From the NCBI GenBank assembly GCA_025455065.1, contig JALONG010000025.1, forward strand, positions 62,001 through 126,000: a stretch of 64,000 bases of DNA. The letters run 5' to 3'. This document shows, piece by piece, positions 28,675 to 38,131 of this stretch. A model generated the notes under the pieces. The model was not told the origin of the DNA. It searched no databases and saw only the letters and a list, made by a program, of their open reading frames with translations. The position numbers and the translations under genes were made by a program. Every line of letters begins with the position of its first letter. Position 1 is the stretch's first letter. This DNA comes from Candidatus Kapaibacterium sp. (lineage in GTDB: Bacteria; Bacteroidota; Ignavibacteria; Kapaibacteriales; UBA4661).

Positions 28675-29535
28675 TTAAACAGTATCGGGATTAACACCAA
28701 GTGCGCGAAGACGCTCTGCAAGAAGGTTAGCGCGGGATTCGGCGCTCTCGGCGCGGGATTCGGCTTTTTCGGTGAGTTCCTTGCCGGAAAGCAGTACGTT
28801 TCCTTGAATGTCACACCAACGAAGCCATTCCGACGGCATTCCTTCATATTCTCCTTCCCACAACCGCAATCCTAAACCAATATCTTCCATCCAAAAATCG
28901 CGCAAAGGTTTGTAACCAATACCGTTCAAAGTATAGATTTGAAGCCGCTCACCGTGAAAAACGTCAAACGGGTCATACACGGCATAATACGGAATATGCA
29001 GCTTCGCATACTCTTCCATTTTCCGCTTCATCTCGCCGCCCTTGCGATTGGAGACAATTTCCACGACAATATCCGGCGTTTTGGCGAATATCCAGACGAT
29101 GTAGGAGCGAATTTTCTTGTAATCGAAATCCTCCGGCATTTTGATATGCAAACTCAAAAACGCATCCGGCACAAGCGGCGGTTCGGTCGGGGAAATAAAA
29201 ATCCCGACATTGGCATCCGCTAAAAATGGCACAGAATCAGGATTCCAGAGCGAAACATTATTGTACAACGTTTCGACCAGAAAACGTTGCTGTTTGGCAG
29301 AAAAAACGTTATCCACAGGCTCATCATCCTCCGTGATAAGATTGTCAAGATTGGGCAAAAACATATCATCAAACATCTCTTCATTGCCGGTGTTGTTGCT
29401 GAGACTCTTTTCTTTGCTTGTTTCGTTGCTTGTTTCGTTGCTTGTTTCGTTGCTTGTTTCTTTGCTTGTTTCTTGCAGCAACGGCAAAGAATGTTCCGCA
29501 CCAATGTTTTCTTCTACTAATGATGAAGTATTCAT
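28675..29535 (-). CDS. Uma2-family (DUF820) PD-(D/E)XK nuclease-fold protein
   Basis: The product is 286 residues. Residues about 105-225 match the Uma2 pattern: 'PLVPDAFLSL', then 'TPDIVVEIVSNRKGGE' with the conserved Glu and basic residues of the PD-(D/E)XK core, then 'KMEEYAKLHIPYYAVYDP'. The family is abundant in cyanobacteria and some other phyla and is thought to be nuclease-like; its biological role is not settled. The N-terminal 70 residues are unlike the family and contain an acidic/Ser/Thr run made by five 12-bp repeats (the ETSN/ETSK motif, residues about 22-41). The C-terminus is a short coiled coil ('EKAESRAESAESRA'). It stands alone, with a MITE after it and a 28-bp palindrome before it. 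Confidence 0.8.
   Translation of the reverse strand: MNTSSLVEENIGAEHSLPLLQETSKETSNETSNETSNETSKEKSLSNNTGNEEMFDDMFLPNLDNLITEDDEPVDNVFSAKQQRFLVETLYNNVSLWNPDSVPFLADANVGIFISPTEPPLVPDAFLSLHIKMPEDFDYKKIRSYIVWIFAKTPDIVVEIVSNRKGGEMKRKMEEYAKLHIPYYAVYDPFDVFHGERLQIYTLNGIGYKPLRDFWMEDIGLGLRLWEGEYEGMPSEWLRWCDIQGNVLLSGKELTEKAESRAESAESRANLLAERLRALGVNPDTV
29413..29472. repeat. Five tandem 12-bp repeats inside the Uma2-type gene
   Basis: The unit is (T/G)TTGCTTGTTTC, five uninterrupted copies, encoding ETS(N/K) on the minus strand. The unit is a multiple of three, so copy-number change would alter linker length without breaking the frame. Confidence 0.9.
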
Positions 29536-29585
29536 AGATATTGAGAATTGGTATTACTCCTTTTCAGATGATAGAATCTATCGTT

Positions 29586-29613
29586 GTAGAGACAAGGCAT
29601 GCCTTGTCTCTAC
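29586..29613. repeat. Perfect 28-bp palindrome
   Basis: GTAGAGACAAGGCA followed by its exact reverse complement, with no loop. It lies 51 bases upstream of the Uma2-type start codon on the minus strand. Similar 'GTAGAGAC...GTCTCTAC' palindromes are dispersed in many bacterial genomes, so a repeat element is likelier than a dedicated operator. Confidence 0.7.
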
Positions 29614-29733
29614 GTTCAAAATCGCCAAACAATTATGCGGTTCTATCACCCGAAAGGGAATGACTGTTGAAAAGATGCGTTGTAAAATACAACAACTAGC
29701 GCGTAAAACCTAGTGTTCTGTGAAATCTCTCCC

Positions 29734-30426
29734 CTACATCTTTCCCGTCATCGGTATCACCGCACCCGAAATTCCCGCTCCAGCCTCCGAACATAGCATC
29801 CATGCTGCTTCGGCGATACTTTGCGGGGAAGTCCATTTGGAGAGGTCTTTGGGTGCGCCCCATTCGCGGTTTGTGGGCGTGTCTATGATGCTTGGCACGA
29901 TGCAGTTTGCGCGGACGTTAAACGCCTTGTTTTCATGCGCTGTGGCTTGGGTAAGCGCGATGAGCGCGGCTTTCGAGGCTGCATACGCGGATTTGTTTTT
30001 TTCGGGACTGAGCGCAGATTTCGCGGCAATCGTCAAAACCGCTCCACCGCTTGTTTTCAAAAGTGGCAGCGTTGCTCGAAGAAGGTTAAACGCCGTCAAA
30101 TAATTGATTTCGAGCATTGCGTGAACTATTTCCGGTGAAGTCTCTTCAATCGGCTTCCCTGCTTGTATTCCGCCTGCACAGTGAATCACAGCATCGCACT
30201 GTTCTAAGCCGCTTGCCGTCAAAAAATGCTGCGTTGAAACGGTGCTTGCTAAATCACACACCACCACGTTCAAGCGCCGCGCATACTTCGCAAGGTCTGC
30301 CGAAAGCGCTTTTGCCGATTCGGCTCGTTTGGCAAGCGCATAAACGCGCCATTCTCCTTCTAAAAATCGTTCACAAACGGCTTTGCCTAAAGCGCCGCTT
30401 GCACCGGAAATGATTGCTGTTTTCAT
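29734..30426 (-). CDS. Short-chain dehydrogenase/reductase (SDR) family protein
   Basis: The product is 230 residues, a Rossmann-fold protein expected to bind NAD(P). The nucleotide-binding glycine motif is GASGALG (8-14), D58 sits at the end of a core strand, and CAGG (83-86) replaces NNAG. N108 and the catalytic Y148-xxx-K152 pair (YAASK) are present. The residue 13 before the Tyr, normally the catalytic Ser, is A135; S137 is nearby and could substitute. The substrate cannot be told. The C-terminal 'AEAAWMLCSEAGAGISGAVIPMTG' is the usual SDR ending. It is monocistronic, downstream of the IgGFc-type gene on the same strand, with a repeat-rich gap between them. Confidence 0.85.
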   Translation of the reverse strand: MKTAIISGASGALGKAVCERFLEGEWRVYALAKRAESAKALSADLAKYARRLNVVVCDLASTVSTQHFLTASGLEQCDAVIHCAGGIQAGKPIEETSPEIVHAMLEINYLTAFNLLRATLPLLKTSGGAVLTIAAKSALSPEKNKSAYAASKAALIALTQATAHENKAFNVRANCIVPSIIDTPTNREWGAPKDLSKWTSPQSIAEAAWMLCSEAGAGISGAVIPMTGKM

Positions 30427-30489
30427 GGTTTTTGGTTTTTGGTTTCTTGAGACTTGATTTCTTGTACAAATTGCGGAGAAAAACTGCTA

Positions 30490-30600
30490 CAAAATCCGGC
30501 TGTCGGCTGAGGAGTAAAGGTACGTTGCCGACTGTCGGATTCGGCAAATCGGTCAGCCCGCCCACGTAAGAACGCGGAAGCGGACAGCCCGAAATTCGGA
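30490..30600. repeat. Structured intergenic region sharing a 12-mer with 52.7 kb
   Basis: The region contains a 7-bp hairpin (TTGCCGA at 30525, TCGGCAA at 30541) and CGGACAGCCCGA at 30581-30592. The latter is the inverse of TCGGGCTGTCCG, found twice at 52667-52699. This points to a dispersed repeat family. No gene is seen here. Confidence 0.4.
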
Positions 30601-30623
30601 GTGATGCTTTGCAAAGTATTGCT

Positions 30624-33600
30624 TTACCGTACAATCACCATTTGCTTTGCAAGCCGAATTGACGGGGTTTCCAGCACGTAGAGGTATGTTCCTGCGTGGA
30701 GGGCTTGGGTTTCCAATTCGATTTCATGCACTCCGGCGGGTAGTATTCCCAAATTCACATTCGACACTTCTGCGCCGAGCATCGTCATTATGCGGAGTTG
30801 CACGGATTCCTGCTTCATTAAACCAAGTTGAATACTTGTCGAAATGCCCACAGCAGGATTAGGATAGTTCTGCTCCATAAAGTATTGAAGCGATGCGCGG
30901 TTTGTTCTGAGCCGCACTACGGCATTGCAGCGACCTGTTCCTATGCGAAAGAGCGCAATACCACGCCCCGTGAGCGCAAGCGATTGTTGCTGACAATATC
31001 CCTCCAAAACCAGCGAATCTAAGTACGAGCGCTCTTCCAACGGCGCAAAACACATCGTAATGCGGCGTTCTGACTGCGGCGGAACAACAAGCGGAAGCTG
31101 ACTTTCACTCACACTAAACCAAACGTTCCCGCGAGGAACAAGGCGTGGCACGGAATACGGCTTGAGTCCTTGATTTCTGAGCGTGATTGTGCGGCAATCC
31201 AACTCTGATATTTCCACATCGCCCCAACGCCCCGTTTCGCCTGCTTCATTGCGCTCTCGGACAATTTCCAGCGTAAAACCTTGCACCGTGTCGCGTATTT
31301 CTGAGCGGTTTCCGGCGGAATCCGTTACAGCTATCGCGTAAATAGCATCACGATTGGGGTTTGGAATGGTCAGCACGGCTTGTAATTCTCCAAGCGCATT
31401 TCCGGGAGACACACGCAAAACGCAATTTACCAAGGCTCCGGCCGGCTCTATGGTGGCTATGCCCGATGCAAACGGCTCTGCATCACGCAAGCGAAAATTC
31501 ACCGTTCTGGCACATTCATCACGATTCGCCGCAATCTCAGGTGCAGTGCGGTCTTCGCCGACATCAATCACCAAGCGCACAGGGCTGTACGGGCGACAAT
31601 CATTCACCACCAGTGTCACCAACGCAGAATATCTGCCGTCACGCGGGACATTCACCCCCACAAGCAAGGTATCACGCCCCCCGGGAGGAATCCGAATGAC
31701 AGGATTTGGTCCCAAAAACCGCAGTAATGCCGTATCATTCGGCTGCAGCATTTCCAAGCGAACACTGGTAATTGCTTGCGTTGCCGTACCGTAATTCACA
31801 AGCGGAATACGCACGATACGGCTTGCTCCGGTGGGCAGCGTTAATCGGCTTTCCACGACATTGGGCGATTGCGCGTTTTGCCCTTCCAGCACCACCGTTG
31901 CTCCGGTGATAAAAAAGCGGCGGCGCGTGATAAAACCAATCGAATCACGGGCTTCTATCGTAAATTCTCCGTCCAAACGGTTATTGCGCAATGTCGCTTG
32001 AAAAGCAACACTGTCGGCAAACGGCGTAAATGCGGCAATGCGGACATCCACATTTTGCTGAATCGGTGTTTGTGCGGGCAGCACACGCACACTCGCAATG
32101 CGGGAATCCGTCAAAAGTGTGTCGTAGAACATTCCCGAAACACCGAAACACTCCTCTCGCGCCACAAGCTGCGGCGCATCACGGTCGGGAGCGATAATCC
32201 GCAAACGTCCACCGCCGATGTAGCCGTAGGAATTCAGCACACCGTAGCCATAGACATACACCCCGAAAGCACTGTCGCCACGCGCCGTGTGAACGCCCGG
32301 ACTGACGGCAATATTCGCAAACGAATACCCCGAATTGACAATCGGCGTGAAACGCGAAACATCAAGCGGCGTATTATCAACACGGAGCGAACTCAAGCCT
32401 GTGCCGCCGCTTGGAGCAATGAGGGTAATAAAATGGTCTTCAAACACGCGCCCTCTGCTTGTCGGGCTTGCCTGCCCCAAATTCTGCACATCAAATGCTT
32501 CAACGTTGATAAACCTGTACGAGCGGTCGTACTGTTCAACCTGCGGCACAAGCAGCATAAAAGGGTCGCCGATGAACTTTGCTTCGAGGGTGCTGGAGGT
32601 TTTTTTGTATTGCGCAACCAAAATTTGGTCGCTGGCTGTTATCCACGCCGAACTGAGCAGTTGCCCTTCAAAGACCTGTCCCGCGTTCAGCGTCACAAGC
32701 GGCTGACCGTTCACAAGAACACGGGTACTGTCGAAAGCGGCAATAATCCGAAATAAATCCGAACCGATACCGATTTCATCCCGTGCGCGAAGAAGCGGCG
32801 TAAGAAATGCGGTGCGCCCCCATGTTTCCAAGCCCGGAAGCTGCTCCACAAGGTGGTCGCGTGTCCAAAGATTCGGACGAAGTTCGACGGGAAGCGTTGT
32901 GCGCTGGTGTCCTGCAAAAACGGCAATAGGCTCATTCGCAATGATGCGCGTTCCTGACAAATCCGCCAAACCACCCGCCACACGCGGGTCTGCTTGCACT
33001 AAATACACTTCGCCTTCGTTCAAGCGAATAATTTGCGCAGCCGTCGAACCGCTCACCAGCGTTGGTGCGGAAGGAATGATACGAATATCAGTGTTGTTTT
33101 TTGTTGCAATAACAGCAAACTGTGAGGGCGTACTGACTTCATCACGGGCATTGGGCATAAAAAGGAGTCCTCGTGCGTCGCTTTTGTATGCCAAGACCAT
33201 GTACTCTTTACCCAAAGACGAAGCGGGAAGTGCTAAAAATGCGTCGCTGGTGTATTGCGCTTGGTTCAAACCGTACACGGTAACATCGTCATTTGCCGTA
33301 ACACGAAAAACCTGCCGCGCAACGCGCTCCGATTGCGCTCCCAGCATATCAAAGGCGCTTCCGGTGTAGTAGCCTTGCAGTTCCACTCCGGCGAAATGTA
33401 CACGGAACGTAAAAATTTCGTTGGGATTGGTGATTGCAAAGGGGACATTCGTTTCAGCGCCGGTGCGGGTGCGGTAGCGGATGTTACCACTCGTGGGAAC
33501 ATCGCAGGTGATGTAGATGTACAGCGAATCATTCAAAAACGTCGTGTTTCTGCCGCCGTCATGAACGTTTGGTAAAAAAGCAATATAAAATTCTCGTCCG

Positions 33601-33713
33601 CGACTGCTGCGGTTTTGATGTGCCGAAGCATTTTGCGCAGAACTATCGTGCGTTGAAAGAACTATGAAAGCAATAACGCTGATAACCAAGGTAAACCAAC
33701 CGAAAGTACGCAT
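30624..33713 (-). CDS. IgGFc-binding domain protein with T9SS sorting domain
   Basis: The product is 1,029 residues with a signal peptide (to about residue 27, ending SSAQ). Residues about 37-510 match the IgGFc-binding N-terminal fold: 'GREFYIAFLPN', 'VTVYGLNQAQYTSDAFLALP', 'LGKEYMVLAY', 'SQFAVIATKNNTDIRIIPS', 'GTRIIANEPIAVFAGHQ', 'DHLVEQLPGLETWGRTAFLTP' and 'VYGYGVLNSYGYIGG'. The name comes from the human FCGBP/mucin homologues; bacterial members are surface proteins and need not bind IgG. The middle part is anchor-D-like. The last 80 residues are a T9SS type A sorting domain ('MEQNYPNPAVGIST', 'LRIMTMLGAEV', 'AGTYLYVLET', final QMVIVR). Export to the surface is predicted with good confidence; the ligand is unknown. 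Confidence 0.87.
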   Translation of the reverse strand: MRTFGWFTLVISVIAFIVLSTHDSSAQNASAHQNRSSRGREFYIAFLPNVHDGGRNTTFLNDSLYIYITCDVPTSGNIRYRTRTGAETNVPFAITNPNEIFTFRVHFAGVELQGYYTGSAFDMLGAQSERVARQVFRVTANDDVTVYGLNQAQYTSDAFLALPASSLGKEYMVLAYKSDARGLLFMPNARDEVSTPSQFAVIATKNNTDIRIIPSAPTLVSGSTAAQIIRLNEGEVYLVQADPRVAGGLADLSGTRIIANEPIAVFAGHQRTTLPVELRPNLWTRDHLVEQLPGLETWGRTAFLTPLLRARDEIGIGSDLFRIIAAFDSTRVLVNGQPLVTLNAGQVFEGQLLSSAWITASDQILVAQYKKTSSTLEAKFIGDPFMLLVPQVEQYDRSYRFINVEAFDVQNLGQASPTSRGRVFEDHFITLIAPSGGTGLSSLRVDNTPLDVSRFTPIVNSGYSFANIAVSPGVHTARGDSAFGVYVYGYGVLNSYGYIGGGRLRIIAPDRDAPQLVAREECFGVSGMFYDTLLTDSRIASVRVLPAQTPIQQNVDVRIAAFTPFADSVAFQATLRNNRLDGEFTIEARDSIGFITRRRFFITGATVVLEGQNAQSPNVVESRLTLPTGASRIVRIPLVNYGTATQAITSVRLEMLQPNDTALLRFLGPNPVIRIPPGGRDTLLVGVNVPRDGRYSALVTLVVNDCRPYSPVRLVIDVGEDRTAPEIAANRDECARTVNFRLRDAEPFASGIATIEPAGALVNCVLRVSPGNALGELQAVLTIPNPNRDAIYAIAVTDSAGNRSEIRDTVQGFTLEIVRERNEAGETGRWGDVEISELDCRTITLRNQGLKPYSVPRLVPRGNVWFSVSESQLPLVVPPQSERRITMCFAPLEERSYLDSLVLEGYCQQQSLALTGRGIALFRIGTGRCNAVVRLRTNRASLQYFMEQNYPNPAVGISTSIQLGLMKQESVQLRIMTMLGAEVSNVNLGILPAGVHEIELETQALHAGTYLYVLETPSIRLAKQMVIVR

Positions 33714-33878
33714 AGAATCTGGATTTGGTGGGGGAGTATAATCATCGTTTCGGTGTGCTGTTTGTGATAATCCGATGAAGCAGCCTCAAAAATCTAACCT
33801 TTGGTCAAACGCACTGTCTAAAATCGCATATTTCCTGCTTTTTGGCAAGGGGAATTATTACCGAGCCAAAACCTTAAC

Positions 33879-33908
33879 CCGTACTACGCCGAAGAAGGCG
33901 TAGCACGG
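33879..33908. repeat. Gene-end hairpin element, copy E (divergent)
   Basis: CCGTACTACGCC pairs with GGCGTAGCACGG (12 bp with one mismatch) around a GAAGAA loop. It lies 11 bases past the stop of the exonuclease gene on the minus strand and shares the CCGTnCTA...TAGnACGG frame of the other four copies. Confidence 0.65.
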
Positions 33909-33919
33909 AAAAATAACAC

Positions 33920-34696
33920 TCAAAATTTCAAGACAAGTTTCACCGGACAATGGTCAGAACCCAAGATTTCATGCTGAATTGAGGCTGCTTCCAGATGCGG
34001 GAGCAAGTCTTTGGTAATGAAAAAGTAATCCAAGCGCCAGCCGATATTCCGCTCTCTTGCGCCTTGCCTGTAACTCCACCACGAATAATGCCCTGCACCC
34101 CGCTCAAATTCTCGAAAAGTATCCACATACCCCATACTCACGATTGCATCTACTTTCTCGCGCTCAATCGGCAGAAAGCCCGATGTTGTCTGGTTTTCTT
34201 TCGGTCGGGCAAGGTCTAATTCCGTGTGTGCGGTGTTGTAATCCCCGCAAACCACGATTTTACGACCTTTTTTGCGTAATTCTTCCGCAAAGGCAAACAG
34301 CGCATCGTAAAAATTTAATTTGTAGTCCAAACGCCCTTTTTCTTCCATCGAACCATTCGGAAAATAGACGTTGATAAGCACAAAATCGTCGAAATCTTGA
34401 GCAATCATGCGCCCTTCACCGTCGAACTCCGCTTTGCCCATTTCGCGCATGGTCTGAAGCGGTTTTGTGCGAGAAAATGTCGCCACACCGCTATACCCCT
34501 TGCGAATACTACACGAGTGAAATTCCGCCGTGTAGCCGTCGGGATTGGTAAGCGTTTGGTCGAGTTGTTCGGGAAGTGCCTTGGTTTCTTGAAAGCAGAT
34601 TATATCGGGGTTTTCGCGGTGAAGATAATCAAACAAGCCTTTTTGCTGAATGGCACGGATGCCGTTGATATTCCATGAAATGAGGTTGTAGAGCAT
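33920..34696 (-). CDS. xth: Exodeoxyribonuclease III (AP endonuclease)
   Basis: The product is 258 residues, the usual length. ATG 34696 is chosen because MLYNLISWNINGIR is the canonical start of the family; the open frame upstream is unlike it. The enzyme cuts DNA 5' to abasic sites and removes 3' blocking groups in base-excision repair. Hallmarks of the exonuclease-endonuclease-phosphatase fold are all visible: the Asn of SWNINGIR, the Glu of CFQETKA, 'INVYFPNG', the Asp/Asn pair in 'CGDYNTAHTELD', 'WRLDYFFIT', and the final 'GSDHCPVKL' with catalytic Asp-His. It appears monocistronic and is followed by hairpin copy E. Confidence 0.96.
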   Translation of the reverse strand: MLYNLISWNINGIRAIQQKGLFDYLHRENPDIICFQETKALPEQLDQTLTNPDGYTAEFHSCSIRKGYSGVATFSRTKPLQTMREMGKAEFDGEGRMIAQDFDDFVLINVYFPNGSMEEKGRLDYKLNFYDALFAFAEELRKKGRKIVVCGDYNTAHTELDLARPKENQTTSGFLPIEREKVDAIVSMGYVDTFREFERGAGHYSWWSYRQGARERNIGWRLDYFFITKDLLPHLEAASIQHEILGSDHCPVKLVLKF

Positions 34697-34779
34697 GAGG
34701 TAATATGCGGTTTGGAGCAGAAATGTAGGGATTACACCCAAAACTTACACTTTCTTTCCATGCAGAACAAGCATTTTTT

Positions 34780-34818
34780 TTACAAAAAACGGCTGCTACG
34801 CAAGTGTAGAAGCCGTTT
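34780..34818 (-). terminator. Rho-independent terminator of the chemoreceptor gene
   Basis: An 8-bp stem (AAACGGCT at 34787-34794, AGCCGTTT at 34811-34818) with an inner CTAC/GTAG pairing is followed on the minus strand by a run of T. It lies about 40 bases past the stop at 34857. Confidence 0.7.
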
Positions 34819-34856
34819 CGTGGTGACGTACCGAAGGTGAGTACGTGCTATCGTGT

Positions 34857-36941
34857 TCACATATCCAAAAACACGGTTTTTTGCTGCTCATCAGCCAAAA
34901 TAAAGCGGCTGACAACGCTTTGCAGTTTTTGTGTCAGCCCGGCAAGTTCTTCTGCCGAATCGGCGATACGCTGTGCTTTGTCGTTGGATTGTTCGGTGAG
35001 TGCATTGATATTCCCGACACGCTCCGCAATAAGCATACTCGAAGCGGCTTCTTCGCTGGTTGTTTGAGCAAGTTGTTTCATAAAATCAGCAACTGTGCGG
35101 GTTTTGTCAATGATATTTCCCAAAGCATCCGTTGTTTGATGTGCGAAGTGTGAACCTTCTTGCACAAGCCCTGTGGCTTGCTCCATTGTACGCACAGAAC
35201 GCTGCGTATGGTGCTGAATATGAACAATCATCTGAGAAATTTCTTTTGTGGCTTTTTGCGTGCGTTCAGCAAGTTTGCGGACTTCATCGGCAACAACCGC
35301 AAAGCCTCGTCCTTGCTCGCCTGCGCGTGCTGCTTCAATCGCCGCATTCAGCGCAAGCAAATTTGTCTGGTCAGCAATTTCTTCAATAACCGACACAATT
35401 TCGCCAATTTCCTCACCCGATTTGCCCAGTAGCTGAATGGTTGCGGAAGACTCAAGAACGACAGAACTAATATGCTCAACGTTTTCAATCATTTGTCGCA
35501 TCGTTTCGCCGCCTGTACAAGCAGCAGTGCTGGCGGCAAATGCTTCGTGCGAAATTGTTGCAGCCTGCCGTGTGCTTTCTCCCGTTGTAACACTAATTTC
35601 CTCAACAGCAGCCGCAATCTCGCTTGTACGCTCTTTTTGCGACTCCATACGCTGCGCAATATCCTCGGTACTCCGCGCAATGAGCGTTCCGGCAAGCGTA
35701 ATTGCTTGTGTTGCACTGACAACTTCCCACACAAGCAAGCCAATATCATGCACCACGCCGTTAAAGCCACGAAAAAGATTGTTGATGGCGGGGTCATTGT
35801 CCGTAGGTAATTTGACGGTTAAATCGCCCATTGCGAAGTTTTGCATCGCCAACAACATTCGCTGAATACTTTGCGCCAAATGTTCGGTGCTTTGCTCAAT
35901 CAAAGCCCGTGATTCCTGCGCTTCTTGGGCGGAACGCTCTGCTTGTGCGCTTTTTTCCCGCACCTCGTCTAAGGAGGTTTTCAAGGCGTGGAGCATGGAA
36001 TTAAAAGAGATTGCAAGAGTTTCAAACTCGTCTCCCGTTGAAAGTGTAACCTGCACATCATGATTTCCCGCCGCTACTTGATTGGAAGCTCGTTTCAGCA
36101 CTTCTACCGGTTCAGAAATACGTTTTGCCAGAAAGACCGCAATGCCGATAGCAACGACAAACAGCACGACAGCAGCAATTTGGGTAAACATTTGGTACTG
36201 CTCCGCTTTGATATCACGGTTACGGACAACGGCATCCATAACAGGAGTGAGGCTTGCACTAATGCTGTCTAAGCGCTCACGGCTTGAATTGATGCGGTTT
36301 GTTACAAGCACATATTCGTTAAACCCGTGTTGGTATCCCAGCATCAACTCGCGCAATAACGCTTTTTCATCCGCAGAACGTGAGGTTTTATCAAGTTTTG
36401 TCAAAAAAGATTGGACGGTTTCTTGCACACTTTGAATATATTTCTTGGAGCCGCGATTGATAAAGTCCTTTTCGTGCCGTCTGGCGAGGTACATTGCTGC
36501 CAAAAGTTCCATTTGACCGGACAGCTTTGTTGCTTCTTCCACAGCATGAACTTGTTTTCGGAACTGCCCTTCAATACCCAAATCCTGCGTCAAACCTCGT
36601 TCTTTAATGGAGGAAATCAAGTGGCGCACCTCGTTTCGGTATTCTTCGGTACGCAGGATGATTGCGCCGAGAGAATCGTCCTCATGCGCCTGAAGCGTCT
36701 GCAAAAGGGCTTGCAGATTGTTTTCCAAACGCCGAATGGACATTGTGTCGCGGCGTGTTGTAAATTCTTGCTCGGCAGAACGTGCTTCCAAGAAAAAAAT
36801 CTTTGCAAGGCGCATTGTTCCTCGCTCATTTAATGCTTCACGTTGTAAACCGTTCAAGAGAATAATTATTCCGCCACAAGCAAGAATAATACACGCCATC
36901 CCTAAAATTTTTTGATACAGTGATAACCGTAATTGCATCAT
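34857..36941 (-). CDS. Methyl-accepting chemotaxis protein
   Basis: The product is 694 residues. Transmembrane helices lie at about 11-30 and 253-272 and enclose a 220-residue all-helical periplasmic sensor containing '[18 protein letters not shown]', a phrase typical of helical bimodular (HBM)-type sensors. A HAMP domain follows ('[20 protein letters not shown]'), then a HAMP-like/coiled-coil stretch ('[12 protein letters not shown]'). The signalling hairpin is at about 470-690, with the nearly invariant tip '[20 protein letters not shown]' followed by '[16 protein letters not shown]'. The tip contacts CheA/CheW. No C-terminal CheR-tethering pentapeptide is seen. No other chemotaxis gene is in the window, so it is an orphan receptor. 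It is divergent from ppk2. Confidence 0.93.
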   Translation of the reverse strand: MMQLRLSLYQKILGMACIILACGGIIILLNGLQREALNERGTMRLAKIFFLEARSAEQEFTTRRDTMSIRRLENNLQALLQTLQAHEDDSLGAIILRTEEYRNEVRHLISSIKERGLTQDLGIEGQFRKQVHAVEEATKLSGQMELLAAMYLARRHEKDFINRGSKKYIQSVQETVQSFLTKLDKTSRSADEKALLRELMLGYQHGFNEYVLVTNRINSSRERLDSISASLTPVMDAVVRNRDIKAEQYQMFTQIAAVVLFVVAIGIAVFLAKRISEPVEVLKRASNQVAAGNHDVQVTLSTGDEFETLAISFNSMLHALKTSLDEVREKSAQAERSAQEAQESRALIEQSTEHLAQSIQRMLLAMQNFAMGDLTVKLPTDNDPAINNLFRGFNGVVHDIGLLVWEVVSATQAITLAGTLIARSTEDIAQRMESQKERTSEIAAAVEEISVTTGESTRQAATISHEAFAASTAACTGGETMRQMIENVEHISSVVLESSATIQLLGKSGEEIGEIVSVIEEIADQTNLLALNAAIEAARAGEQGRGFAVVADEVRKLAERTQKATKEISQMIVHIQHHTQRSVRTMEQATGLVQEGSHFAHQTTDALGNIIDKTRTVADFMKQLAQTTSEEAASSMLIAERVGNINALTEQSNDKAQRIADSAEELAGLTQKLQSVVSRFILADEQQKTVFLDM

Positions 36942-37207
36942 GCTTTCCCTTTGTTGCTCTAACTATTGCAATATAAAAATTGCAGTCTAAAAGAAGAAAT
37001 TGCGACGTAAACCACAGTATTTACGCCGTGAGCCAAATATACACGCATTGAATGATGAATGACGGCAAAAAAATTTCATATTACGAAATGGTAATACTGT
37101 CTTACTCCAAGGCGACTTTTCTTTGAAAATTTCCCTTGATTTTCACTCAAAATCTCCTCATTTTCAGCATAACTTTCTACCGTTTCACATTCAGAGTTGT
37201 ACTAACC

Positions 37208-38077
37208 ATGAACCACGCACCATTCCTCGTTAAACCCGGCAAAGCCGTGAAACTCAGCGATTACAACCCCGCCTTCACAGGCAAATACAAAAAAGCCGAA
37301 GATACCGCTGACAAACTCCAAAAAAGCGTCCAGAAAATGGCGAAATTGCAAGATATTCTCTATGCGCAGAACACTTACGGACTGCTCATTATCATCCAAG
37401 CAATGGACGCTGCTGGTAAGGACAGTGCCGTCAAGCACGTCTTTTCGGGCGTGAATCCACAAGGCTGTTCGGTACAAAATTTCAAAGCACCTTCCGCATT
37501 GGAACTTGACCGCGATTACCTTTGGCGAGCGCACTCCGATATGCCGGAACGAGGCGGCATCGGCATTTTCAACCGTTCCTACTACGAAGAAGTCTTGATT
37601 GCCCGCGTTCATCCGCATATTTTGGACAAACAACAACTTCCTGACGAAGCAAAAAGCAAGCATATTTGGCGCGACCGTTTCGAGCAAATCAATGCTTTTG
37701 AAAAACATTTGGTGCAAAATGGAATTGTGGTAGTGAAGTTTTTCCTCAATGTTTCCAAAGCAGAACAGAAAAAACGCTTTTTAGAACGCATCGAAAACCC
37801 TGATAAAAACTGGAAGTTCGCCCTGTCCGATGTCGAAGAACGCAAACATTGGAATAAGTACCAAAGCGCTTACGAAGACGTGTTCAAGCACACCAGCACC
37901 AAATTTGCGCCTTGGTATATTATTCCGGCGGACAATAAGTGGTTTACACGCATTGTACTGAGCGATGTCATCAACGACACGCTGGAAAAACTGGATTTGC
38001 GGTATCCCGAAGTCAGCGAAGAACATAAAAAGGCGCTTTTGCTGGCGAAAGAAGAATTATTACAAGAAAAAGATTGA
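37208..38077 (+). CDS. ppk2: Polyphosphate kinase 2 (PPK2) family
   Basis: The product is 289 residues. ATG 37208 gives the standard PPK2 N-terminus; the frame is open to 37136. PPK2 enzymes transfer phosphate between polyphosphate and nucleotides, usually making NDP/NTP from NMP/NDP. Visible motifs are the P-loop 'MDAAGKDS' (66-73), 'HVFSGVNPQGCSVQNFKAPS', 'DYLWRAH', the Walker B-like 'FNRSYYEEVL' (121-130), the lid region 'ERIENPDKNWKF', and 'WYIIPADNKWFTRI'. A single-domain protein of this length fits class I or III; the exact substrate class cannot be decided by eye. The SDR gene follows after 54 bases on the same strand and may be co-transcribed. Confidence 0.93.
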   Translation: MNHAPFLVKPGKAVKLSDYNPAFTGKYKKAEDTADKLQKSVQKMAKLQDILYAQNTYGLLIIIQAMDAAGKDSAVKHVFSGVNPQGCSVQNFKAPSALELDRDYLWRAHSDMPERGGIGIFNRSYYEEVLIARVHPHILDKQQLPDEAKSKHIWRDRFEQINAFEKHLVQNGIVVVKFFLNVSKAEQKKRFLERIENPDKNWKFALSDVEERKHWNKYQSAYEDVFKHTSTKFAPWYIIPADNKWFTRIVLSDVINDTLEKLDLRYPEVSEEHKKALLLAKEELLQEKD

Positions 38078-38131
38078 TAATTCGACGTTAATAGTGTTTC
38101 ATTCACCACACACTATTTTCACCGAATCACT

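Noticed and set aside
29413-29472. CRISPR array
   Set aside because: The 12-bp units are contiguous with no spacers and lie in a coding frame.
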